Shown here piece by piece: positions 53,651 through 64,000 of a stretch of DNA of 64,000 nt. The position numbers and the translations under genes were made by a program. The notes under the pieces are model-generated. The model was not told the DNA's origin and did no database searches. It saw only the letters and a program-made list of their open reading frames with translations. This DNA is from Inia geoffrensis (lineage: Eukaryota > Chordata > Mammalia > Artiodactyla > Iniidae), in contig CM070910.1 of assembly GCA_036417435.1 (NCBI GenBank), forward strand, positions 19,285,501 to 19,349,500. The letters run 5' to 3'. Numbering within the stretch: the stretch's first letter is position 1; each line of letters opens with the position of its first letter.

Positions 53651-54689
53651 GGTTTTTAAAAACATTTCAAATATAAAAACATTTGTAGTGGCAATGTCAG
53701 CAAAAATGGAACAGTTAACTCCAAGGGCCCATTCCTCCACAGAAACACCAAAAAGTAATGCAAAAGCTGTCAAAATCAATTTTGTCAGAACTCTGAAAAA
53801 GAATCAAAGATTTATAGCAATCAAGTGAATACTGCATCAAGTGGGGGAAAAGGCAACTTTAAAATGGTAGGAAACCTTTATGGCATTTATACTTGCTATT
53901 GCCCCATGCCCCTCCCCAGCTAGGAGTGATATTGAAGATAGCAGCCTACATTCCCACTGTGGGACACTGGCCCCTGGTTTGTGAAAGAGCAAAGAGGGCC
54001 TTGTTTTCAAAGAATTGTGTTTGTCCATTGTGACCTATCTGAGGGCTACCTGAAGCAGTGATTCAGGATACTTGCCTTTGTTTCACCTAACTCAGAACAC
54101 TCCAGTAGAAAGGTTGCTATGCAGAGAGAATTCCTTGAAAACTTTGTAAGGCAAATAAACAACCCACTATCATCTAAAGCTAGAGATTACAACTGAGGGC
54201 AACAATGGACCTGTGGAAAGCCTGGGAAGAAAAGCAGCGGAGTTTCTTTGGAAAATTAGAACATTGAAAAGTATCACATAAACAGGGGAATATAAAAAGC
54301 CACATGCATGAACAGGGAAGGATGCATGCTCAGAAAAAAACCTGAGAAGACTGTATACTTTCACCTCTGGATGATCTCTAAGCTTAGCACAAGCAGGAAG
54401 TGAAGGCTAAGGTAGAGATGTAAACAGCCTGGCTGAGTGGAAGTAGTGCCACCAACACACACAGAGCAAATCTGCAAAAACTAGGAGACCCTCTTTTCTT
54501 TGTTTTCCTTTCCTTTTTCTTTTTCTTTCCTCTTGGCCCCAGGCATTCAAGGAAAACTCTATCAAAACATGACCTGAATGCAAACTAAACATTTCAGAGA
54601 CCACAAAAAACAGATTACAGAAGTTACAAAAATAGTTTAGAAAAGTAATTAAACAAACAACTACAATCCACAACAAACTACAAAAGCAA

Positions 54690-55745
54690 ATCCTGAGGAG
54701 GGGAAGAATCTGAGTTCCAGAAGTACCACATTATAATATTTAAAATGTCCACTTTGCAAGAAAAATTACAAAGTATGCAAAAAAAAGGCAGTATGGTTTT
54801 TGTTTTGTTTTGTTTTGTTATAAATTTATTTATTTATTTTGGGCTGTGTTGGGTCTGTTGCTGTGTGCGGGCTTTCTCTAGTTGCGGCGAGTGGGGGCTA
54901 CTCTTCGTTGTGGTGTGTGGGCTTCTCACTGTGGTGGCTTCTCTTGTTGCAGAGCATGGGCTCTAGAAGCACAGGATTCAGTAGTTGTGGCTCATGGGCT
55001 CTTTTAGAGCACAGGCTCATTAGTTGTGGCACACGGGCTTAGTTGCTCCGTGGCATGTGGGATCTTCCTAGACCAGGGCTCGAACCCGTGTCCCCTGCAT
55101 TCACAGGCAGATTCTTAACCACTGCACCACCAGAGAAGTCCGGCAGTATGGTTTAATCACAGGAAGAATTAACCAAACTATCCCTGAGAAACATAGACAT
55201 TGAAATTACTAAACAAAAACTTTAAATCAACTGTCTTAAATGTGTTTAAAGAACAAAAGGAAACAACTGAAAGGAGCTAATGAAACTGTAATAACAATGT
55301 CTCAACAAAAAGAGAATACTAATGGAGATAAAAGTTATGAAAATGAGTCAAAAAATTCTGGAGCTAAAAAGTACAATTAACAAAAATTCACAAGAGGGTT
55401 TCCATAGTAGATTTGAGCAAGCAGAAGGAAAAAAAATCAGCAAACTTGAAGTTAGCTCAATAGAAATGATTAGTCTGAGAAGCACAAAGAAAAAAGAATA
55501 AAGAAAAATTAACAGAGACTCAGAGACCTGTGGGACACCATCAAGTGTACAAGCCCGTGAAATAATGGGAGTCCCAGAAGGAGAGAAGAAAGAGAAAGGG
55601 CCAGCAAGAATATTGGAAGAAATAATGGTCAAAAAATTCCCAAAGTTGATAAAAGACAATAATCTACACATCCAGGAAGATGAACAAACTCTAAGAAAGA
55701 TAAGTACAAACAGATTCACAGCAAGACATGAGGAATATGAGATGC
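54690..55745 (+). mobile_element. HAL1 (half-LINE) copy A, split by a SINE
   Basis: Beyond the SINE at 54800-55141, ATGGGAGTCCCAGAAGGAG, GAAGAAATAATGGTC, CCAAAGTTGATAAAAG and CTACACATCCAGGAAGATG match the ORF1-only retroelement HAL1. The 5' boundary is uncertain and may extend to about 53680. Stops break the ORF1-like frame. The open piece 55565-55753 is a remnant. Confidence 0.6.
54800..55141 (-). mobile_element. Long CHR-family SINE, antisense
   Basis: It runs from a (GTTTT)n and (TTTA)n tail through GGGCTGTGTTGGGTCTG to CACCACCAGAGAAGTCC. A perfect 13-bp duplication, GGCAGTATGGTTT, lies at 54787-54799 and 55142-55154. It is nested in HAL1-like DNA. Confidence 0.95.
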
Positions 55746-56805
55746 TATTCTGAAATGAAGGATGGCAAATATAAGGTGCTATTGCCAAATCTGATCAATA
55801 TCCAGCACTGGTCTAAAAATTCTGTGAGGTCAATGACCATCAGATCACGTCCTTAGTTCCTATTAAATGCCAGGGAGTTGGTAAAGTAGAGCATAACTAA
55901 AGTTGAAACAACACTTAGATAAACAGAAAGAGAACTGAATATGGAAACTTAAAGACAAAATGAGGATTCAGTTCAGGGTGGAATTTATGAATTTTGTGGC
56001 ACCAATCTATTTGTTTTTCTCTATCATTGGCCAACAACTCAAGTTAAGGTGATGAAAAGGAAAACAGTGGGAGAGGCAGATGGAGCAAAATGAGGAATAA
56101 AATAGGTGCAGGGATAGGTTTAGCTGTGTATCTAAGCCACGCAGGATGATTACACCTGATATAAAGATAAGAGACTAGAATCTAGTTTCAAATCCTTGAT
56201 AAGAATGAAAAGAATAAACACATAAAAATGATTATTTATATATTTTAAAGCTTGAAAAGGGGGGGAAAGGACCTTGTCAAGGAATCAACTCTTTCAAAAG
56301 CACATCATATGTGGAAAAATCCCCACTCCTAAAGCTTATGAACATAGGACTTGACTAATATTGAGGCTGATCCCAGAGAAACGGAAAAAAAAAGAAAAAA
56401 ACAAACAGTTACTCCATGAGCCTTGCATCAAGACATAAGAAACAGCAGTCTACTGCTGAGGAAGGAAGCATGTAGAGAGACTTCCTCAGAGACACAATTG
56501 TTCAAGGCCTGTTGAAAGCTGAGGGTACAGCAGGAGTATAGAGAAAAATGTCCCCTTACTCCAGGCCTCATGATATTCACAAGAAAAGAGCAGTCCCTAG
56601 TGATTAGTATGAAGACTGCGGTGCACTAAAGATAACTAGGGCAATAGCAAAACCTAAATCTGGTTCAACTCCTGACTATATTAACTCAGTCTTCTGCTGA
56701 CAGAAAAATAAATATGCCTACTCTGAATAAAAATATTATTTACCTATATCTCAACTGTTCTTTTACATAAAATGTCAGCTATTTAATTAAAAATTACTAG
56801 ACATA

Positions 56806-57007
56806 GGGCTTCCCTGGTGGCACAGTAGTTGAGAGTCCGCCTGCCAATGCAGGGGACACGGGTTCGTGCCCCAGTCTGGGAAGATCCCACATGCTACGGA
56901 ACGGCTGGGCCCGTGAGCCATGGCCACTGAGCCTGCATGTCCGGAGCCTGTGCTCCGCAATGGGAGAGGCCACAACAGTGAGAGGCCCACGTACCGCAAA
57001 AAAAGAA
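56806..57007 (+). mobile_element. CHR-2-type SINE
   Basis: Full length, from GGGCTTCCCTGGTGGCAC to CACGTACCGC and an A-rich tail. A perfect 17-bp duplication, AAAAATTACTAGACATA, lies at 56789-56805 and 57008-57024. Confidence 0.96.
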
Positions 57008-57059
57008 AAAAATTACTAGACATAAAAAGGCAAGAAAAAATTACTCAATGTCTAGAGAT

Positions 57060-58110
57060 AAACCGTAAGCAGAAATAGATACAGGGGTGTCTCATATGTT
57101 GGAACTGGAACTATTATGGAAATAATTTAATATAACTATGACTGATAGATTAAAGGATCTAGTCAAAACAGTGTATGATATGCATGGAAAGGTGGGAAAT
57201 TTCAGCAGAGATTTAGGAAATATAAAATCAAATGGAAAATCCAGAAAAAAAGTCAAAGATGAAGAATTTCTTCAAGGTGCTTATCAACTAACTGGACAAA
57301 ACAAAGCTTAAAAAAAAAAATTAATGAACTTGAAGACAGGGCAATTGAAAGTAGCCAGAGAACAAACTGAAACACAAAGAGGAAAAATAAAAGTGGAGAA
57401 AGAACAACATAGAATCCAACAGCTCTGAAACAATATCAAAAGATCCTATATATATGAACTAAATAAGAAGTGAGAAAATGGCACAGAGATGAATTTGAAG
57501 GGACACTGACCAAGAACCAAAAATTAACGAAAATCAACAAATAGCAGTTCCAAAAAGCTCAGAGAATCCAAAGAAAGATAAACACAAAGAAAAGCACATC
57601 TAAGCACACTGAAACCAAAAGTAAAGAGAATATCTTGAAGTCAGCAAGAGAAAAATACAACATGACATAGAGAGGAATGAATAAAAGAATGACAGCAGAC
57701 TTATCAAAAAATATGTAAGCCCAAATTCAATGAAGCAACACCTTTGAAGCCCAAAACCAAACAATAAAAGTTTGCCAACTTAATTCTACATCTAGGGAAA
57801 ATATCTTTCAAAATGAAGGCAAAATAAAGACTTTTTCACACAAACAAAAGCTGAGAGAATTTATTTCAGCCAACCTGGCCTACAAGCAATATTTAAGGAA
57901 ACTCTTTAGGCAAAAGAAATGATACCAGACAGAAATTTGGGTATACACAAAGGAATAAAGTATGCTAGAAACAGGGGGTAGGGGTGGGGGGGAATATATG
58001 TACAATTATAAAAGCAGTTTTATCCTTATTTTAATCTATTTAAAAGGTAATTGTGTAATGATGTATTATGCGGTTTAAAATAAATGCAGAAGTAAAATGT
58101 AGGAGAACAG
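57060..58110 (+). mobile_element. HAL1 (half-LINE) copy B
   Basis: ATATGTTGGAACTGGAAC, AATTAATGAACTTGAAGAC, GCAAGAGAAAAATACAACATG, AACTTAATTCTACATC and GCCTACAAGCAATATTTAAGG match the HAL1 ORF1 C-terminal region and 3' end. The reading frame is broken by several stops and frameshifts. Confidence 0.62.
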
Positions 58111-58329
58111 TACAAAGGATGGGAGGAAGAAAATGGAAATACACTGTTGCATACTCTTGAACGCTTCTTACATTCTATTGTGAAGTGCTACATTTTTGTA
58201 AGTAGATTGTGATAAGGTAAAGATGCATATTATAAACCTTAGAGCAACTAATTAAAAATTTTTAAAGTGGAGTAACTATCATGCCAAAGTAAAATGGAAT
58301 CATAAAAAAATCTAAAAAATGTTATTAAA

Positions 58330-58533
58330 GGGCTTCCCTGGTGGCGCAGTGGGTGAGAATCCACCTGACGATGCAGGGGACACAGGTTCATGCCCTGGTC
58401 CGGGAAGATCCCACGTGCCGTGGAGCAGCTGGGCCCATGAGCCATGGCCGCTGAGCCTGCGCGTCCGGAGCCTGTGCCTCGCAAGGGGAGAGGCCACAAC
58501 AGTGACAGGTCCGCGTACAGAAAAAAAAAAAAA
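58330..58533 (+). mobile_element. CHR-2-type SINE
   Basis: From GGGCTTCCCTGGTGGCGC to CCGCGTACAG plus A-tail. The flanking duplication is nearly perfect: GTTATTAAA at 58321 and GTTACTAAA at 58535. Confidence 0.95.
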
Positions 58534-59204
58534 AGTTACTAAAAAGAAGGGAGAAGAAAGGAGACTATGAAACACTAAGAACAGCTGAACTCAAAATGGG
58601 CTGAATTTTTTAATTTTTAAAATAAAGCATCATATCTCACAAATATTGACTTGGGGCGAGAAAAAGAAGCAATGTTAGTATAATAAGATTGTTATAGTTT
58701 TTGGTAGTAAAGAGATTCTGCCATGAGTAACTGTAACTTATCGGAGGACATAATTACAGGGACAAAAGCTTGCTCTAATAGGAAGATCAGATATACTTTT
58801 TTTTTCATATTATTCTTTCAGTTTTCACTTGGAAAAAGTAAAACAGTTCATAAACAGTACTGAGACCCAGGCTGTCATATATAGGGCCTAGGTATAATGA
58901 TTCACTAATTAGAAAACAGTATGAGGCTAAAATAATCTCTCATAAACTAAAGAACTCTAAATGCAGGAAAAGGCAGAGATAAGGAAATGCTTTTAAAAGA
59001 CAGAAAGGACAGAAACAGAATTTAAATCAAGCTCCTTGATAGAAAAGCGATACTTAACTAGACATGAGAAAACCACAGAATTTAAAGCTAACAGGATTAC
59101 ACTCTTGCCTGCATGTTATATTTCTTCTAAATCTTATAATAGTTGTATCTCCATTCATTTTGGCATCGAAAGGCAACGTAGAATAGATGTATGAGTATGC
59201 ATTC

Positions 59205-59420
59205 TGGATTCAGGCAGATCTGTTTTTGAATCCTAGATTTTCTGCCTACTTACTAAGTGCCATTTAGCAAGTTACTTGTGCCTTATCAGTCTCCATTTCT
59301 TTAATATTAAAATACAAATAATAACAGCATGGAATCATTTTAAAGACCAAGATTATGAATGAACAGTGACTAAGACTGCCTCTCACAAAGAAGACACTCA
59401 ATATGTGATTGCTGTTATTA
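59205..59420 (+). repeat. MIR SINE
   Basis: GATTCAGGCAGATCTGTTTT, TGAATCCTAGATTTTCTGCC, GCAAGTTACTTGTGCC and CAGTCTCCATTTCTTTAAT follow sense MIR order along most of its length. Confidence 0.82.
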
Positions 59421-59778
59421 GAGAAAACAGTTTAAAATTATATTGTTATTCCTATGGTTACATTCATAGAAAGCAATAATTGGGGTGATCTATGCTTTTT
59501 AATATAAATTATCATATATGGAATATCTAAAGTGTAGAATATATGCTACCTTTAATAAAGACCTGAAGAGGGTCTATCCAAATGGTAACCAATCCTTCTA
59601 TATTCCCATCATGGATACAAAGAATTAAAAGGCTTTATTTACAGCAATGCAAAATTATGCTGTTGAATTGATATAATCTAGGCAAAACCAAGAAAATCTA
59701 ATGGTTTATTTAGCCTAAGGGGTCTTACTTCAGATAAACAAAACTTCCATTAGACTTTCTAAAGAATATTAAAATTTC

Positions 59779-60616
59779 TGCAAATCAAACTGCAATGAGA
59801 TATCACCTCACACCAGTCAGAACGGCCATCATTAAAAAGTCTACAAATAATAAATGCTGGAGAGGGTGTGGAGAAAAGGGAACCTGCCTACACTGTTGGT
59901 GGGAATGTAAATTGGTGCAGCCACTATGGAGAACTGTATGGAGGTTCCTTCAAAAACTAAAACTAGAGTTGTCATATGATCCAGCAATCCCACTCTTGGG
60001 CATATATCTACAGAAAACTCTAATTTGAAAAGATACATGTACCCCAATGTTCATAGCAGCAATATTTACAATAGCCACAACATGGAAGCAACCTAAATGT
60101 CTATCAACAGATGAATGGATAAAGAAGATGTGGTATATATATATATTATATATATATATATAACAGAATACTACTCAGCCATAAAAAGGAATGAAATAAT
60201 GCCATTTGCAACAAATATGGATGGAACTAAAGATTATCATACTAAGTGAAGTCAGACAGAGAAAGACAAATATCATATGATATCACCTATATGTGGAATC
60301 TAAAATGTGATACAAATGAACTCATTTACAAAACAGAAACAGACTCACAGACATAGAAAAAAAACTTATGGTTACCAAAAGGGAAGGGGTTGGGGAGGGA
60401 TAAATTAGGAGTTTGGGATTAGCAGACACAAACTACTGTATAAAAAATAGATAAACAACAAGGTCCTACTGTACAGCATAGGCAACTACATTCAATATCC
60501 TATAATAGCCCATAATGGAAAAGATTATGAAAAATTATATATATAAAAAAACACTTTGCTGTACAGCAGAAACTAACACACTGTAAATCAACAATATTTC
60601 AATAAAAAAAGAAAAA
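59779..60616 (+). mobile_element. 5'-truncated L1 (ORF2 end plus 3' UTR)
   Basis: It includes the ORF2 C-terminal cysteine-rich segment ([16 protein letters not shown]) in the open piece 59795-60028, which then hits a stop. The 3' UTR follows, ending near AACAATATTTCAATAAA. Flanking 15-mers AATATTAAAATTTCT (59764) and AATATTATATTTTCT (60617) match at 13 positions and look like a decayed target-site duplication. It differs from the 11 kb and 26 kb copies and is older. Confidence 0.88.
60133..60162. repeat. (TA)n microsatellite inside an L1
   Basis: A TA expansion within the L1 ORF2-derived segment that encodes the GTGG...ATATA part. The other L1 copies have only a short ATATATA there. Confidence 0.9.
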
Positions 60617-61680
60617 AATATTATATTTTCTAGCTGCCCACGAAGTGATCTTTGAGGAACCTCTAGTGCTCCCAGTATTCCTGGTCAGGATCTACTGTTC
60701 TAATAAACCCTAAGGAGCATATTTTGCAAAATCAGATCATTTTAGTGTTAACCAATTGACAAAATAATCCTAGAAATCCAAATCACCTAAGTAATATGTC
60801 ACTTTTTTATTACTTTGGGGGTTTTCTATTCAAAAATAGGTAAAGATTCCAAATTTTAAAATGCAAGAAAGGTATAAGAACAATGTGATGTAACATCACC
60901 ATGAATGACAAATAATGTTTCATTAAACCCCTAAGAGCTGAAATGACACCCAATAGTGGAACATGGTCAAAGAGTCAGAGACTACTTGACAGAGGCAGCA
61001 AATTTTGAGCTTCGTTTTAAAGGAGAAGAGGAACATAACTTACTAAAAAGAGATAAGGTAAAAGGCATAAGATATAAGTAAAAAGATACAAGACCTGTTC
61101 TTGTTTATTTGTTTATTGTTTTTTAGGATTTCCAAATCAGAAATTTTATCAAGTCCTGGTAGCCTGCTCCAGGGTATGTAACAAAAAGGGAGTGAAAGTC
61201 TCTAACATACAAAGGAGTTTCAGTTGGCTTACTATTTTCCCTTGTGCCTGTAATTTTGTTCGTCTTTGTTTTTGCCAATTATAGATTTCAACACAGAAAC
61301 AGCCGGCTAAAGAAAATAGCTTCTAGATATATGTTGTTCTTAATGACTGGTTACTAAGTATTTTCAGATCTTAATTTTGGGTCAGGTCCTTATTGTAATT
61401 ATTGATTTCACTTTGAAGCTTAAAAGTAAGAGTTACTGTACACTCACATATCTATCCTGTATTCAAGTTATTAAAAATTGTGTCATTTTATAAGCCATGT
61501 TATAAAGCATTCTAGTAATATTGCTCAGTGTCTTTATTTTTAATAGGAAGTGCTCACATTTTGTCTCAGACATAAGGCATAATACCAGAAAGTTCATGAG
61601 TCAGTCCATTGAATGACTAAAAGCAATATACTCATCCATCCTTTCATTTACTCAACAAATATTTATTAAAGGTTAAAGCA

Positions 61681-61696
61681 CGCACACACACACACT
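61681..61696. repeat. Short (CA)n run at an L2 edge
   Basis: About seven CA units after an antisense L2-like CTCAACAAATATTTATTAAA segment at 61649. Confidence 0.7.
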
Positions 61697-61799
61697 CCAA
61701 ACTCTTTTGCAGTGATCAGTGATTATCAAACCATGTGTTTTCAGTTCTAATATGTTGAGTTTTTTTTTTTACCTCATACTGATTTTTTTTTCCTAGTAT

Positions 61800-62147
61800 T
61801 TTTTAAAATTAATTAATTAATTTTTGGCTGTGTTGGGTCTTTGTTGCTGCGCGCGGGCTTTCTTTAGTTGCGGAGAGCAGGGGCTACTCTTCGTTGTGGT
61901 GCACGGGCTTCTCATTGCAGTGGCTTCTCTTGTTGCAGAGCATGGGCTCTAGGAGCACAGGCTTCAGTAGTTGTGGCTCGTGGGCTCAGTAGTTGTGGCT
62001 TGTGAGCTCTAGAGCACAGGCTCAGTAGTAGTGGCACATGGGCTTAGTTGCTCCGTGGCATGTGGGATCTCCCCAGACCAGGGCACGAACCTGTGTCCCC
62101 TGCATTGGCAGGTGGATTCTTAACCACTGCACCACCACGGGAGTCCC
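61800..62147 (-). mobile_element. Long CHR-family SINE, antisense
   Basis: (TTAA)n-like tail, then TTTTTGGCTGTGTTGGGTC, the GC-rich body, and CACCACCACGGGAGTCCC. It has the same structure as the copies at 48210 and 54800. I could not find a clear target-site duplication. Confidence 0.9.
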
Positions 62148-62149
62148 TA

Positions 62150-64000
62150 TCTTGAGCTTTAAGAACTAGAAATAACAAACAAGTGAGTATTTAACTCTGA
62201 ATAAAAGCCAGTGAGCTTCGTTTCTTCCCAAATTGGATTATACATTATGTTAACAACACACATCGCTCCCCTTCAGGAGAGGAAACTACAATGGAAATGC
62301 CAATTTTACTTGTGATCTCCTCAATCTCAGATAACCCTGGCATTCAAACATAAAATTAGGAGCCACGAGAAAAATCCTAATTGTTCCCCCTGAAAAATAG
62401 TATAATGTTTGTCTTAGGTGGTACACTTATTTTTGTAATCAAAATGGCTATCATTACTCTATTTCATCTACATTTTCATTTTTTATAGCACCTTAGGAAA
62501 CTCATCAATGGCTCTTCAGTAAGGATGATAATGAGGATATTGTTTCTGTAGTACAAGTGTTCTTTTGAGACACTCAGGTGACATCTCTTTCTGGTCTTAG
62601 TGTTAAGTGATGACCATATTTTAAGCAAGTAACTAATTCCTACATTACATTGCCTTGAATCACATATTAAAATATGCTTCTGCTTTGCACTGGCTTCTAG
62701 AAAACTCAAAGTAAAATCTGTGATTGATTCACAGCAAGTAAATAAGGAGAATATATGCTCCATAAGACTAATGCTTACTCCATGAGTAAAGTTCCTGGAC
62801 TGTATCAGTGTAACACTGATATCCTATTAACTGCATCAATTTTCCACACAGTTATATTTCTTGATGCCTGGCTTTTAGTATTGACCTCTACTTGTTTCAA
62901 ATATTTGCTGTCCTTTAATATAAGTTTTCTATTTTCTGTTTTGAGTTCATAACTACTAAGTAATTTGTACATACCTCTATACTTACATAAACAGACACAC
63001 ACTATAGCACAGATATGACCATAACCGTGTACTTGACATACAAACCCAAGGATGATGGCCAGCCCCAATTGCTTATAGGTATAGATTGCAAATAGGTATA
63101 ATACTTTTTGTTTTTATTGCCAGCTTTGGGTGTTAACCACAATTGCAGAACATCAGGAAAAATCTTATTCCATATCTTGTCAAGTCTTCCCTAACAGAAT
63201 CTTAGTTGTATTCAGGTAGCCGGCTAAGATTCCTTCATCTCAGGGAAGGTAAGTCTTTTGTTAGCACTGGAAAATGACCCATGATTAATAAAAACTAGTT
63301 ACAGAAATCCTATCATACCACATTCCTTCATTAAATATTTTTTCGCAAATTTCTTGGAGACTGAGGTGGCCATATCACAATAGTTATGCTCAACAAGACA
63401 TAAGAGAAAGTCTGCTAGGAGACTTTGGGGAAAAATTTTGTCCCCATATAAAACGATAGACTCTGCAAGAAGAAATTTTTATGTCCCTGGCCCTTTCTAC
63501 TCAGGATACTGGTTGTGTGGTTTCGGTGCCTGCAGCTGTTACAGCCGTCTTGAGACTATGTCTGGAAGGCCACTGAGAGAGAACGTGGAGATGCTAACAA
63601 AGTGAAATGCTATCCTTGAGCTGCTATACACAACCTGTCATCACCTTCATTCAGATTTCTTGCCTTTCTTGTATATGCCACAATCCATCAGGAATTCTAA
63701 TTGCATATAAATTCCTGCCCAACTGATAAAATTAATGCTTTAAAATGTATGGTTAAATTATTAACGGCCATGCATTTTTCATTAAAAAATTATATTTACC
63801 TCCAGATAATTTCCTCCCAGATATTAGGACATGTAAACACACTCTACCTTGATGACAGTCTCTCTACCAGTATGAGAGGTTAGATATTGCTTTCTGGAAT
63901 AATTACTCACTGGTCTCATTATCTTCAATAGCTGTGATTTCAAGGGATTAGAAATAAAAAATAATTTTTCTTTAAAAATAACTAAACAGTTCCTATCAAG
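62150..64000. other. Flank with no confident feature
   Basis: No gene or clear repeat was identified. The segment around 63490-63620 has the texture of an old interspersed repeat (a CTGCAGCTGTTACAGCC-like stretch), but I cannot name the family. Short open frames here have no recognisable similarity. Confidence 0.4.

Overview
This window is mammalian nuclear DNA, almost certainly from a cetacean and probably a toothed whale. The main evidence is a set of about a dozen tRNA-derived SINEs of the CHR type (Cetacea-Hippopotamus-Ruminantia). Many are of the short, young 'CHR-2' form that is abundant in whales and dolphins, with readable Pol III A and B boxes, A-tails and target-site duplications. 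Cetartiodactyl-type L1 ends and old mammal-wide repeats (MIR, L2, MER20, MaLR, HAL1) fill in the rest. Family names come from recalled consensus features, not from a database search.

The window holds one protein-coding exon that I can support: the first coding exon of GRM1 (metabotropic glutamate receptor 1), on the minus strand at 35498-36197. It begins at the receptor's start codon, encodes 233 codons plus one base, and ends at a clean GT splice donor. It covers the signal peptide and most of lobe 1 of the glutamate-binding Venus-flytrap domain, including Y74, R78, S165, T188 and D208. Everything below 35497 is then GRM1 intron, since transcription runs toward position 1. I see no second GRM1 exon in those 35.5 kb. 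The sequence above about 36.2 kb is 5' UTR and GC-rich promoter-proximal DNA (to about 38.1 kb, with a long CA microsatellite at 37483-37537), followed by 5' flanking DNA to 64 kb with no recognisable gene.

Layout: 1-35.5 kb, GRM1 intron with scattered SINE, L1, L2, MIR and MaLR insertions; 35.5-36.2 kb, GRM1 coding exon; 36.2-38.1 kb, GC-rich 5' region; 38-44 kb, AT-rich, repeat-poor flank; 44-46.2 kb, an antisense L2 split by two L1 insertions; 48-62 kb, a repeat-rich block of nested SINE, L1 and HAL1 copies; 62-64 kb, nothing identified. I found no evidence of a new biological system. The most interesting points are a tandem L1 3'UTR bracketed by one target-site duplication, a SINE lacking its 3' half, several nested insertions that give a relative chronology, a pair of inverted octamer motifs in the intron, and the lineage-specific residues of the GRM1 exon.
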